64,000 nt of DNA from Motiliproteus sp965230735 (GCF_965230735.1 NZ_OZ246016.1:806001-870000); one strand, 5' to 3'; counted from the first letter of the stretch, positions 17,115 to 25,572 are shown. The notes: generated by a model not told the origin, from the sequence alone. Made by a program: numbers and translations.

Positions 17115-17153
17115 GTTAAGCAAATACTCAAATTGACTTTGAGGAGGTAGCTA

Positions 17154-17591
17154 TTGGAATCCCTTAAAATTCTAAAGACAGAAATTGATAGTCACATTGA
17201 GAGCTTCTCTTCGAAAGCTAACAGGGATAAAGGGAAAACCTTTAGATTTAAATTAGCCACACTAACCCTAACGTTAATTGCTACTCTCGCATTAGGTATC
17301 GAATTTGGGGAAGAGAATAAGGTGCTTATGAAGAATGCAGCTTTTGTATGTAGCGCATTTGTTACTTTTCTGACAGGGCTTGATCTTTATTACAATCACA
17401 AAGGGCTTTGGGTCCAGTATGTTAAGACTAGAAACCAGTTATACGCACTAAAGTATGAGATAAAAATTTCGGAAGCTCATGAAAAAGATCTGAACGAAGA
17501 TCTCGTGAAAGAGTTCAGCCAGAAGCTTGAGAGAATATTGGAAGAATGCAACAAATGGTGGCTTAAAGAGAGATCGCGAGAAGATGCTTAA
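17154..17591 (+). CDS. Cassette 1: SLATT-like two-helix membrane protein
   Basis: A 145-residue protein with two adjacent transmembrane helices (about 33-50 and 60-78) followed by a charged, probably coiled-coil tail (about 85-140). This layout matches SLATT/DUF4231-type proteins, which comparative genomics links to nucleotide-signalled defence systems as predicted membrane effectors; function here is inferred from shape only. Start is TTG with a very strong GAGGAGGT 6 bases before it. The stop codon lies inside the attC R'' box (GCTTAAC), as is typical of cassette genes. Codon use is AT-rich, unlike torT. Confidence 0.65.
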   Translation: MESLKILKTEIDSHIESFSSKANRDKGKTFRFKLATLTLTLIATLALGIEFGEENKVLMKNAAFVCSAFVTFLTGLDLYYNHKGLWVQYVKTRNQLYALKYEIKISEAHEKDLNEDLVKEFSQKLERILEECNKWWLKERSREDA

Positions 17592-17660
17592 CAAGGCCAA
17601 GCAGTGCGTGCCCTTCGGGCACCGGACTCGCTTCGCTCGCCGCTGTTAGCGGCGTTATGC
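17586..17660 (+). other. attC site of cassette 1
   Basis: R'' is GCTTAAC (17586) and R' is GTTATGC (17654). Between them are imperfectly complementary arms (AGCAG against CTGTT) and two hairpins in the variable terminal structure, one being TGCCC-TTC-GGGCA. Length is 75 bases, normal for chromosomal attC. Confidence 0.8.
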
Positions 17661-17675
17661 GACAAAAGGAACCGC

Positions 17676-18482
17676 ATGAGATTTATTAAAGCAAATCTAC
17701 CATTTTTGCTAGCTTGTATTGCTACGCTTACAGCTTTTATATGGTTAGTAGCATCCCCTGATTTCGAACCAATAGTTACAACAGTAGTGGGCTTAATTAC
17801 ATGCATTAGCTTAAGACCTAAAGATTGGATGATCATCAGAAAAAGGAATCAATCAGAACTACCAGATTTCGAGTTCAATCGAATTAGCGTAACAAAAAAT
17901 ACAAGAAGAGATAATATATACACAGAAGAAAATGGCTTGAAGCGTTTTAATTTTGATCATGCTTTAAGCGATAGAGATAAGTCCATAGAGTTCTCTGCTA
18001 AACCCGGAAAATACAAGTATAGCGAATGGAGCAAGGTGCCTATTCGTGTAGTTATTCTGTCGCAATCAAATACGTGGGGAGAAAACAAACACTATGTATA
18101 TGCGATAGTCCCAGATAAGAGTCCGGTTTGTTTTTATCAGTTCGAAGCTGTGTGCTGCGAAATATGCGCAGATGATGTTGATGGTGATGGGAATTTAGAG
18201 GTTGTAATAGGCTACAAGTGCGGTGCTCATACTGAGGGATTAAGGGTTTTTCGTTTGGATGATCATTTTGACCTGATTTCAGTCCCTGGCTCTGACATAG
18301 GCAGTGACTTCCCATTAATTACTTGGGGGAGAGCGGATGGCGTTGACTATTCCGTTAACTCTTACAGCAGAAACTGGGGTGAGAATAGAGAGGAGTGGCA
18401 TACACAAATTGAAGTATACAGGTATAGAGATGGAAAGTTTGATCTCTACAAGTCTGAGAAAGTGCAGTGGCAACCCGCATAA
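17676..18482 (+). CDS. Cassette 2: membrane-anchored protein with calcium-loop motif
   Basis: No family recognised. Of 268 residues, two hydrophobic helices lie at the N-terminus (about 8-25 and 33-48), followed by a large soluble domain. DDVDGDGNLEVVIG (about 162-175) has the DxDxDG calcium-binding loop pattern of FG-GAP/VCBS beta-propeller repeats and may be a single such blade. The start at 17676 is chosen because AAAAGGA precedes it and because the longer frame from 17604 would run through the attC site of cassette 1. The stop TAA lies in the R'' box of the next attC. Confidence 0.65.
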   Translation: MRFIKANLPFLLACIATLTAFIWLVASPDFEPIVTTVVGLITCISLRPKDWMIIRKRNQSELPDFEFNRISVTKNTRRDNIYTEENGLKRFNFDHALSDRDKSIEFSAKPGKYKYSEWSKVPIRVVILSQSNTWGENKHYVYAIVPDKSPVCFYQFEAVCCEICADDVDGDGNLEVVIGYKCGAHTEGLRVFRLDDHFDLISVPGSDIGSDFPLITWGRADGVDYSVNSYSRNWGENREEWHTQIEVYRYRDGKFDLYKSEKVQWQPA

Positions 18483-18551
18483 CAAATCAAAGCAGCACTG
18501 CTACTTCTTGGCTGGACGCGCTAACGCGCGCCGCTGTTTGAGGTGTTAAGT
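18477..18551 (+). other. attC site of cassette 2
   Basis: R'' GCATAAC (18477) and R' GTTAAGT (18545), 75 bases. The arms TCAAAGCAGC and GCCGCTGTTTGA pair apart from one extra G on the left arm, the extrahelical base that orients recombination in real attC sites. This is the clearest of the three. Confidence 0.85.
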
Positions 18552-18565
18552 GAAAAGGAAGCTCT

Positions 18566-19531
18566 GTGAAAATATGGTATTTCGAAACATCTGCTGTTAA
18601 TTATCTTATGGATATCATGTCTGCACATGATGCTGTTGAAACAAAGAAAATACAGCTTCTGAAAGGAAGAGATTGGTGCATATCGCCAGTAACTCTGCTT
18701 GAAATACTGCAAACATCAGACCCAGAAAGACGAAGGGAGATTGTTGAGTTCGCACAATGCTTATTTAGTAGTGAGCTTCTAGCCTCTCCAGAAGAAACAA
18801 TTATTCACTATATAAATCAGGGCTTTCCATCTGAAGAGAAAAGGGTAAGACTTTCCTCGCAAAGCCTATTAGCTGATGTTTGGCGTGATACATCCACAAA
18901 TTATAAAGAAATAAATGTAGATGTTGAACAACTGAAAAACAGGAATAAAATTTTAAAGTCTTTCACGAAGATGATTCATCAGGTTATTAATGGAAAAGAT
19001 AATATAATTATTCCAACATCAGAGAATGAGTCGTTTAATTATTCTTTAGAGGCGTGGTTAAATAGCTTAGAGTTCATTAAAAACGACTCTCCATATACGC
19101 AAGAGCTAAGAACCATATTTAAATTATCGATTGTCTATCTAATTTTATTAATATGCTGTCATGTCGGCCCAGGCCAAGAGATAACTAATAGGTTATGGGA
19201 AAAAATAGGTATTGATAAAACAAAATGCAGAATTAATTATGCGCTCAGCAACTGGGAGCCATTAATATATAAAGGCCCTCTATCTACCTTAGCAAAAATG
19301 GCTTATAGCCAATCATTGGTCAGATTTTCAAGGGGTGTTTATAACGATAGCCTACATGCAATGTACCTTAATTACACGGATCTCATTTTTTCTGATGATG
19401 GCCACTTCAAAGATCTTCAAAACGCCCTTGCTGGAACTCCCTACTTCAGTAGAGTTCAGATCATGTCTGAAATTCCATTTAAAAAGGAGTCTCATAGAGG
19501 TGAATTTAAATCTAACATGGTAATCACTTAA
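18566..19531 (+). CDS. Cassette 3: PIN-like domain protein
   Basis: A 321-residue protein that begins IWYFETSAVNYL, the strand and acidic position that opens PIN-fold nucleases (normally Asp, here Glu), continues with SPVTLLEIL (second acidic residue), and ends with HAMYLNYTDLIFSDDGHF, like the C-terminal DxxxxSDD segment of PIN domains. The middle (about 120-260) is a helical insertion of unknown role. Start is GTG with AAAAGGAAG upstream; the stop lies in the attC R'' box. A nuclease role, for example in a toxin or defence context, is an inference; no antitoxin-sized partner is present in the cassette. Confidence 0.6.
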   Translation: MKIWYFETSAVNYLMDIMSAHDAVETKKIQLLKGRDWCISPVTLLEILQTSDPERRREIVEFAQCLFSSELLASPEETIIHYINQGFPSEEKRVRLSSQSLLADVWRDTSTNYKEINVDVEQLKNRNKILKSFTKMIHQVINGKDNIIIPTSENESFNYSLEAWLNSLEFIKNDSPYTQELRTIFKLSIVYLILLICCHVGPGQEITNRLWEKIGIDKTKCRINYALSNWEPLIYKGPLSTLAKMAYSQSLVRFSRGVYNDSLHAMYLNYTDLIFSDDGHFKDLQNALAGTPYFSRVQIMSEIPFKKESHRGEFKSNMVIT

Positions 19532-19589
19532 CTACACGCCTTTCAGGCACCTGACGCAGCAAAGCTGGCCGGTTATTAAGGCGTTATAT
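19526..19589 (+). other. attC site of cassette 3
   Basis: R'' ACTTAAC (19526) and R' GTTATAT (19583), 64 bases. The arms between them are less symmetrical than in the second site (ACACGCCTTTC against ATTAAGGCG). It is the last recombination site seen; the following gene has host-like composition. Confidence 0.7.
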
Positions 19590-19742
19590 CAGAAACTAAA
19601 AGCCCACTTGTGGGTTAAATCCACTCCACCGACAAACAGCCAGTCCTTGCTATACAAGGCCTTCAACTATACTCCCTGCTGTTCTAAGCAACTCGGTCCA
19701 GACCGTTAATGTGGGGCGGTGGATTTGAAATAGGGGCAGTGG

Positions 19743-20459
19743 ATGATACAGAGAAACCACCCGAAGCGTTCTATCATCGCCCTGGTGTTGCTGCTACTAG
19801 CCCCCATCTATTTGGCACTGCCCGTCTCCGCCGCTCAGTATCGTTGCGATAACATCCCGGAAGTTTCCCTCTCTGCGCCCAACGACAACATGCTCGACTA
19901 TGTTTGCACGGCCGCGGCCAGGACGTTCGAATTTCTAGGCCGCTATCAGATGGGACCTCAAAGGCCGATCCAGGTTGAGATCATTGAGCATCAGATTAAC
20001 TCGGGCGGCTACAAGGCCTTTGGCAGTTATGACCGCCAAAGCGAGCGCGTCCGAATTATGTCGCTACCTGCCGTATTGAACAGCAGCCAATCACCGCAGA
20101 TGTACAAGATGCCGTTTGATCAGGAGCATTATATCGGTGCCCTTGCTCATGAGCTGGCCCATGCGGTGTTTCACCAGAATGCCGTCGACGTCGAGGAGAA
20201 GTGGAACAATACCGCCCACGAATATATCGCCCATGCCACCCAGCTCGGTGTGTTAGCGGCGCCGAAGCGTGAGCAGATTATTTTGTCTGAAGAGACGGGC
20301 CCTTGGGAGTCAGGGGATGAGATCAGCGTGACTTACATGGCCTTCAATCCCACCGGCTTCGCGGTGAAGTCCTATCTGCATCTGACTCAATTGAGCAATC
20401 CGCAGCCGTTTATCAAGCTGCTGTTGAATCACAAATGGCTGTATATCTCGGTGCCCTGA
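19743..20459 (+). CDS. Secreted zincin-like protein (DUF6639-like)
   Basis: A 238-residue exported protein: signal peptide about 1-30 (ending VSAA), then a domain with HELAHAVFHQ (near 145) and an EYIAHA segment about 22 residues further on, the HExxH-plus-acidic pattern of zinc metallopeptidases. I associate it with DUF6639 from memory. Substrate is unknown. GC content and codon use resemble the chromosome rather than the cassettes upstream, and no attC follows it, so it is probably a resident gene. It converges on torR with 42 bases between stops. Confidence 0.65.
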   Translation: MIQRNHPKRSIIALVLLLLAPIYLALPVSAAQYRCDNIPEVSLSAPNDNMLDYVCTAAARTFEFLGRYQMGPQRPIQVEIIEHQINSGGYKAFGSYDRQSERVRIMSLPAVLNSSQSPQMYKMPFDQEHYIGALAHELAHAVFHQNAVDVEEKWNNTAHEYIAHATQLGVLAAPKREQIILSEETGPWESGDEISVTYMAFNPTGFAVKSYLHLTQLSNPQPFIKLLLNHKWLYISVP

Positions 20460-20501
20460 GGAGCTGATGCTCTGGACAATTAGCGTTGATGAGCTGTCGG
20501 C

Positions 20502-21245
20502 TCAGTTCACCTCGGCGGCAAACAGGTAGCCTTCGCCGTGGACGGTGATCAGTACTTCCGGGGCTTTCGGATCGGTTTCGATCTTGTTGCGCAGGCGCCG
20601 AACCAGTACATCGATGGTGCGATCGCTGGGGCTGTCGACCCGATGACTGATCAGGTTCAACAGTCGCTCACGACTCAGGACTCGGTTGGGGTAGGCGACA
20701 AAGGCCACCAGAATTTCGTACTCGGCCTTGGTCAGTTTGACCGGTTGATCGCCACGGCACAGCTTGCGGCGCGGGATATCGAAGCGCCAGTCGCCAAAGC
20801 GCAGGATGTCGCTGTCCTCTTCAACCTCCGGCTGTTGGGCCTCTGATTGGCGCGCCAGTGAGATCCGCCACAGCAGGTTCTTTACCCGCACCAGCAGCTC
20901 GCGCAGCTCCACCGGCTTGGTGACATAGTCGTCGGCGCCCATCTCCAATCCCACGATCCGGTCCACCGTATCGGTGCGGCCGGTGACCAGAATAATGCCG
21001 ATGTTGGACTGGCTGCGGAGCTCGCGGGTCAGTGCCAGGCCGTCTTCCCCCGGCAGGTTGATATCCAGCAGCACCAGATCGATCTCGGCCTTGGCCAGCT
21101 CCTCGCGCATCTCGACCCCGCTGCCGGCCTGGCTGACCCGGTAACCGGCGTTTTCGAAATAGCCGCTCAACTTGAGCCGGGTGATCGGATCATCTTCGAC
21201 CACCAGGACGTGGTAGGTCGGTGCCGGTTGGTAGCTTGTGCTCAT
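20502..21245 (-). CDS. torR: TMAO response regulator
   Basis: OmpR/PhoB-class regulator that activates torCAD when phosphorylated by TorS. The receiver domain starts VLVVEDDPITRLKLSGYF, has phospho-Asp in VLLDINLPGEDG (near 60), Thr in VTGRTD and Lys in YVTKP. A C-terminal winged helix follows (about 150-247, VKLTKAEYEIL and DRTIDVLVRRLRNKIE). The ATG at 21245 matches the TorR family start; an in-frame ATG at 21332 would add 29 residues. It is divergent from torECAD with tor-box-like repeats between them. Confidence 0.92.
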   Translation of the reverse strand: MSTSYQPAPTYHVLVVEDDPITRLKLSGYFENAGYRVSQAGSGVEMREELAKAEIDLVLLDINLPGEDGLALTRELRSQSNIGIILVTGRTDTVDRIVGLEMGADDYVTKPVELRELLVRVKNLLWRISLARQSEAQQPEVEEDSDILRFGDWRFDIPRRKLCRGDQPVKLTKAEYEILVAFVAYPNRVLSRERLLNLISHRVDSPSDRTIDVLVRRLRNKIETDPKAPEVLITVHGEGYLFAAEVN

Positions 21246-21348
21246 GTTGGTTTCACTCTGTGCGGCGGGTGACGGCAGCGGGATTTGCTCGACCACTGTC
21301 GGCAAGGATACCCGGTTTTGCCGGGATGGCATCGTCCCAGGTCAATTT

Positions 21349-21411
21349 CTGTTAACAATTTTTCATATTTCGTTCCCGCCTGTACATAACCGCCGACAGA
21401 CCCGTTCACAC
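21349..21411 (+). promoter_or_regulatory. Tor-box-like decamers upstream of torE
   Basis: Four decamers resemble the E. coli TorR site CTGTTCATAT: CTGTTAACAA (21349, 7/10), TTTTTCATAT (21359, 8/10), CTGTACATAA (21380, 8/10) and CCGTTCACAC (21402, 7/10). They are direct repeats, two are contiguous, and the spacings of 10, 21 and 22 bases keep them roughly on one face of the helix. E. coli torC also has four direct repeats. Confidence 0.6.
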
Positions 21412-21541
21412 CCTCGCTTTAGCATTAAATCCATACAGAAGTTAATGGCATGTGGTGCCGGCGACTGCCGCCCTCTCCTGCAATGGTGGTCGCCGGTTCA
21501 CCCCGCTACCGATTCACGCTAAACGCCCGAGTGAGGTTGTT

Positions 21542-21712
21542 ATGAACACGAACTCTGAAACCAAAAACGAGGTTAGCGCAGTCCAGGAAACCAAGGCGTT
21601 TCTGCTGATCTCTGTGCTGGCTATCCCGCTGCTGACCGTGCTGGGTATTGCCGGTTACGGCTTTGTCGTCTGGATGATGCAACTGCTGATGGGCCCTCCG
21701 GGCCACTTTTGA
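21542..21712 (+). CDS. torE: TorE/NapE-family small membrane protein
   Basis: A 56-residue inner-membrane protein with one long hydrophobic helix (about 19-47) after a hydrophilic N-terminus. Small TorE/NapE-family proteins open tor and nap operons in marine bacteria such as Shewanella; their role is not established. It precedes torC by 48 bases in the same operon. The ATG at 21542 is the only start that gives the short family length; the longer in-frame extension reads through the promoter region. Confidence 0.8.
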   Translation: MNTNSETKNEVSAVQETKAFLLISVLAIPLLTVLGIAGYGFVVWMMQLLMGPPGHF

Positions 21713-21760
21713 TCGGCCTGCGCGAATCCGTCGCCTCGAAACTAATTCTGGAGTGAAATC

Positions 21761-22939
21761 ATGTCTATTCCTTCCATGTGGAAAATCATCCGCTCGCCGA
21801 GCACCCACCTGAGTCTGGGTGTGCTGACGCTGGGCGGATTTATGGCCGGTGTGGTGTTCTGGGGTGCCTTCAATACCGGGCTCGAAGCCACCAATACCGA
21901 AGAGTTCTGTATCAGCTGTCACGAGATGGAGGCCAACGTCTATCAGGAGCTGCAAGAGACCGTGCACTGGTCCAACAACTCCGGTGTTCGGGCCACCTGT
22001 CCTGACTGTCACGTCCCTCACAACTGGACCGACAAGATCGCCCGTAAGATGCAGGCCAGCAAAGAGGTGTTCGGCAAACTGTTCGGCACTATCGATACCC
22101 GCGAGAAGTTTCTCGACAAGCGGCTCGAGCTGGCGCAGCACGAATGGCAGCGCTTCTCGGCCAACAAGTCGCTGGAATGCCGCAACTGCCACGATTACAA
22201 CAGCATGAACTTCGACAACATGTCGGAGAAAGCCCAGGTCCAGATGCGTCGCGCCGCCGAGCGTGATCAGAGCTGTCTGGACTGCCACAAAGGCATTGCC
22301 CACGAACTGCCGGACATGCTTGAAGGGGTCTCCGAAGCCTTTGCCCAGCTGGAGCAGGGTGCCGCGGTATCCGGCTTCGACACCGGTAAAACCTATTACA
22401 GCATCCGCCAGCTACCGATCTACGAAGACCCGCAATTGGCGGTCGAAGCCGGTCAGCTGAATGCGGCTACCCCGGTCAAGGTGCTGGAGATCGACGGTGA
22501 CAGCCTCAAGGTCGAGCTGAGCGGTTGGCGTCGGACCAAGGGCTTTGGTCGGGTTATCAACGAAGACTTCGGCTTCAACATCTCCTCCGGCCACCTGTCC
22601 AAGGCCGCGGCCCAGAACGATCAACTGGTTTCCGGCTTCGAGCGAAAAGAGGACGACATGACCGGGCTGGAATGGGAGCGGATCAACGCGGTGGTCTGGA
22701 TGCGGGCCGGTTCCCTGGCCGAGTCCACCGAGATGATCTGGGACTATGCCAAAGAGACTTACCAGAGCAGCTGTAGCGTCTGCCACACCCAGCCCGATGA
22801 GAACCACTTCGACGCCAACACCTGGCCGGGGATGTTCAACGGCATGCTGTCCTTCGTCAACCTCGACGGTGACAGCCAGGCGGTGATCCTGAAGTACCTG
22901 CAGAAACATTCGTCCGATTTCTCCGACGACAAGCATTGA
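21761..22939 (+). CDS. torC: Pentahaem membrane cytochrome c of TMAO reductase
   Basis: NapC/NirT-type quinol dehydrogenase that hands electrons to TorA in the periplasm. One N-terminal anchor helix (about 16-38) is followed by four haem sites of the NapC-like domain: CISCH (51), CPDCH (81), CRNCH (140), CLDCH (172). The TorC-specific C-terminal extension carries the fifth, CSVCH (near 338). The 392-residue length agrees with the TorC family. GGAG lies 7 bases before the ATG. In E. coli the TorC C-terminal haem domain also restrains TorS. Confidence 0.94.
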   Translation: MSIPSMWKIIRSPSTHLSLGVLTLGGFMAGVVFWGAFNTGLEATNTEEFCISCHEMEANVYQELQETVHWSNNSGVRATCPDCHVPHNWTDKIARKMQASKEVFGKLFGTIDTREKFLDKRLELAQHEWQRFSANKSLECRNCHDYNSMNFDNMSEKAQVQMRRAAERDQSCLDCHKGIAHELPDMLEGVSEAFAQLEQGAAVSGFDTGKTYYSIRQLPIYEDPQLAVEAGQLNAATPVKVLEIDGDSLKVELSGWRRTKGFGRVINEDFGFNISSGHLSKAAAQNDQLVSGFERKEDDMTGLEWERINAVVWMRAGSLAESTEMIWDYAKETYQSSCSVCHTQPDENHFDANTWPGMFNGMLSFVNLDGDSQAVILKYLQKHSSDFSDDKH

Positions 22940-23026
22940 AACCCCGGCGCGCGGGCAGGGATAGCCGTAAGTCGCGCTCTTCAGATCACTGAAGCAGAAC
23001 GAATTTGAAAATTTAAGGAGCACATT

Positions 23027-25492
23027 ATGTCCATCAACAGACGTAATTTTCTAAAAGGCATCCTGGCTTCATCGGCGGCTTCGATGGTTGGGCCCAGCCT
23101 GCTGGTTCGCAGCGCTCAGGCCGCCGAAACCGATCCGGGCATCTGGCGCATTACCGGCTCCCACTGGGGCGCCTTCCGGGCCCGGATCTACGGCGGCAAG
23201 GTGGTTGAAGTGAAGCCGTTCGAGATGGATTCCCACCCCACCGATATGCTCAACGGCATCGAAGGGATCATCTACAGCCCGTCTCGGGTGCGTTATCCGA
23301 TGGTGCGCTACGACTGGTACAAGAACCGCCATAACAGCGACACCAGCCAACGGGGCGACAACCGCTTTATCCGGGTGACCTGGGACGAGGCGCTGGACCT
23401 GTTCTACCAGGAGCTGGAACGAATCCAGACCCAATACGGCCCCTGGGCGCTGCATGCCGGTCAGACCGGTTGGCGCCAGACTGGCCAGCTACACAGCTGC
23501 GGCAACCATATGCAGCGGGCGGTGGCGATGCACGGCAACTTCATCAAGAAGGTGGGGGATTATTCCACCGGCGCCGGACAGACCATCCTGCCCTACGTGC
23601 TGGGCTCCACCGAGGTCTACGCCCAAGGCACCTCCTGGCCGCTGATCTTGGAGAACAGTAAGCTGATCGTGCTCTGGGCCAACGACCCGGTGAAAAACCT
23701 GCAGGTCGGTTGGGCCTGCGAGACCCACGAGTCTTACCGCTACCTCGACCAGCTCAAGCAGAAGGTCGCCGACGGCGAGATCCGGGTGGTCAGCATCGAC
23801 CCGGTACGCAGCAAAACCCAGAAGTTCCTCGGCTGCGAGCAGCAGTACATCAACCCGCAGACCGATGTGCCGATGATGCTGGCGATCGCCCATACCCTCT
23901 ATACCGAGCAGCTGCACGACCAGAAATTCCTCGATACCTACTGTCTGGGTTTCGAGCGCTTCGTGCCCTACCTGCTCGGTGAGTCCGAAGACAAGGTCGA
24001 GAAGACCCCAGAGTGGGCCGCCGAGATCTGTGGCGTCGACGCCGACGTGATCCGGGAACTGGCCCGGGCGATGGCGGCGGATCGGACCCAGCTGCTGTTC
24101 GGCTGGTGCATCCAGCGTCAGCAGCATGGCGAGCAGCCCTACTGGATGGGTGCGGTGCTGGCGGCTATGCTGGGTCAGATCGGTCAACCCGGTGGCGGAG
24201 TCAGTTATGCCCACCACTACAGCTCGATCGGGGTGCCCTCCTCCGGTGCCAGCGGTCCGGGTGCGTTCCCGCGTAACCCGGATCAGGGCCAGAAGCCGAT
24301 CCACGACAACGATGACTTCAACGGCTACAGCAAGACCATTCCGGTGGCGCGCTGGGTCGATGCGATCCTGGAGCCGGGCAAGCAGATCGACTACAACGGC
24401 GGCAAGGTGACGCTGCCGAACCTCAAGATGATGGTGATCTCCGGCTGTAATCCCTGGCACCACCACCAGGATCGCAACCGGATGAAGCAGGCGTTCCGCA
24501 ATCTGGAAACCGTGGTCACGATCGATTTTAACTGGACCGCTTCGTGCCGGTTCTCCGACATCGTGCTGCCAGCCTGTACCCAGTTCGAGCGCAACGATAT
24601 CGACCAGTACGGCTCCTACAGTACCCGCGGCATCCTGGCGATGCAGCGACTGGTGGACCCGCTGTTCCAGTCCCGTACCGATTTCCATATCTTCACCGAG
24701 CTGTGCCGTCGTTTCGGCAAGCACAAGGAGTACAGCCGCGGTAAGGGCGAGATGGAATGGCTGCGCGAACTCTACGAGGGTTGTCGCGACGCCAACAAAG
24801 GCAAGTTCGCGATGCCGGAATTCGCCCAGTTTTGGGACGAGGGCTATGTCGACTTCGGTGCCGGCAAGCCCTGGACCCGCCACGCCGACTTCCGCGACGA
24901 TCCGGAGCTGAAGGCACTGGGTACCCCGTCCGGCTTTATCGAGATCTTCAGCCGTAAGATCGACCGCTACGGCTACGATAACTGCAAGGGGCATCCGATG
25001 TGGTTCGAAAAGAGCGAGCGCTCCCACGGTGGGCCCGGCTCCGATCGCTTCCCGCTGTGGCTGCAATCCTGCCACCCGGACCAGCGACTGCACTCGCAGA
25101 TGTGCGAATCCGAAGCCTACCGCAGCACCTATAGCGTGCAGGGCCGTGAGCCGATCTACCTGAGCCCGGAAGATGCCCGTCGTCGCGGTATCCGCGATGG
25201 TGATCTGGTGCGGGTCTATAACGATCGCGGCCAGCTGCTGGCCGGGGCGCGGGTGACCGATGATTTCGCCCCGGGTGTGGTGCGGATCCACGAAGGGGCC
25301 TGGTACGGACCGCTGGATGCGTCCATAGGTTCGCTGGATACCTACGGCGATCCGAACACCGTGACCCAGGATATCGGCGCTTCCAAGCTGTCCCAGGCCA
25401 CCAGTGCCAACACCTGTCTGGTCGAGATCGAGAAATATGTCGGCGAGGTGCCGCCGGTGACCGCCTTCGGTGGCCCGGTGGAAGTGCGCTAG
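23027..25492 (+). CDS. torA: Periplasmic trimethylamine-N-oxide reductase
   Basis: Molybdenum bis-MGD enzyme that reduces TMAO to trimethylamine as a terminal acceptor. Residues 1-33 are a twin-arginine signal (NRRNFLKG, cleavage near AQAAE). The GDYSTGAGQ segment near residue 180 carries the Ser expected to bind Mo, and SGCNPWHHHQDRNRM and TSANTCLVEI are cofactor-binding segments of the DMSO-reductase family. The arrangement torC-torA-torD distinguishes it from BisC or the membrane-bound DmsA. Length 821 is close to E. coli TorA (848). AAGGAG lies 7 bases before the ATG. Confidence 0.95.
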   Translation: MSINRRNFLKGILASSAASMVGPSLLVRSAQAAETDPGIWRITGSHWGAFRARIYGGKVVEVKPFEMDSHPTDMLNGIEGIIYSPSRVRYPMVRYDWYKNRHNSDTSQRGDNRFIRVTWDEALDLFYQELERIQTQYGPWALHAGQTGWRQTGQLHSCGNHMQRAVAMHGNFIKKVGDYSTGAGQTILPYVLGSTEVYAQGTSWPLILENSKLIVLWANDPVKNLQVGWACETHESYRYLDQLKQKVADGEIRVVSIDPVRSKTQKFLGCEQQYINPQTDVPMMLAIAHTLYTEQLHDQKFLDTYCLGFERFVPYLLGESEDKVEKTPEWAAEICGVDADVIRELARAMAADRTQLLFGWCIQRQQHGEQPYWMGAVLAAMLGQIGQPGGGVSYAHHYSSIGVPSSGASGPGAFPRNPDQGQKPIHDNDDFNGYSKTIPVARWVDAILEPGKQIDYNGGKVTLPNLKMMVISGCNPWHHHQDRNRMKQAFRNLETVVTIDFNWTASCRFSDIVLPACTQFERNDIDQYGSYSTRGILAMQRLVDPLFQSRTDFHIFTELCRRFGKHKEYSRGKGEMEWLRELYEGCRDANKGKFAMPEFAQFWDEGYVDFGAGKPWTRHADFRDDPELKALGTPSGFIEIFSRKIDRYGYDNCKGHPMWFEKSERSHGGPGSDRFPLWLQSCHPDQRLHSQMCESEAYRSTYSVQGREPIYLSPEDARRRGIRDGDLVRVYNDRGQLLAGARVTDDFAPGVVRIHEGAWYGPLDASIGSLDTYGDPNTVTQDIGASKLSQATSANTCLVEIEKYVGEVPPVTAFGGPVEVR

Positions 25493-25572
25493 CGAGAAGT
25501 TTGGCCGCTAATGGCGGCCACAATCAACGGCGGTCCTAAGGACCGCCAAGGCTCTGAACAGCGAGGAATCTC

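Larger units (their letters stand above)
17115..19589 (+). mobile_element. Integrase-less integron cassette array (three cassettes, CALIN)
   Basis: Three consecutive units each begin at a GTTRRRY-type core and end in an attC site. Unit 1 begins GTTAAGC and its attC begins GCTTAAC; unit 2 begins GTTATGC and its attC begins GCATAAC; unit 3 begins GTTAAGT and its attC begins ACTTAAC. In each case the R'' box is the exact reverse complement of the cassette's own 5' core, as expected when each cassette was once a circle. Each unit holds one plus-strand gene ending at or next to R''. The block is clearly AT-richer than the flanking tor genes. No intI gene is in the window. Confidence 0.85.

Noticed and set aside
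20460..20501. A fourth attC after the zincin-like gene
   Set aside because: GCGTTGATG resembles a core, but no matching R'' box exists and the gene has host-like composition.
23489..25291. 600-residue open frame antisense to torA
   Set aside because: High-GC shadow of an unambiguous torA gene; composition is typical of a reverse-frame translation and no ribosome site is present.
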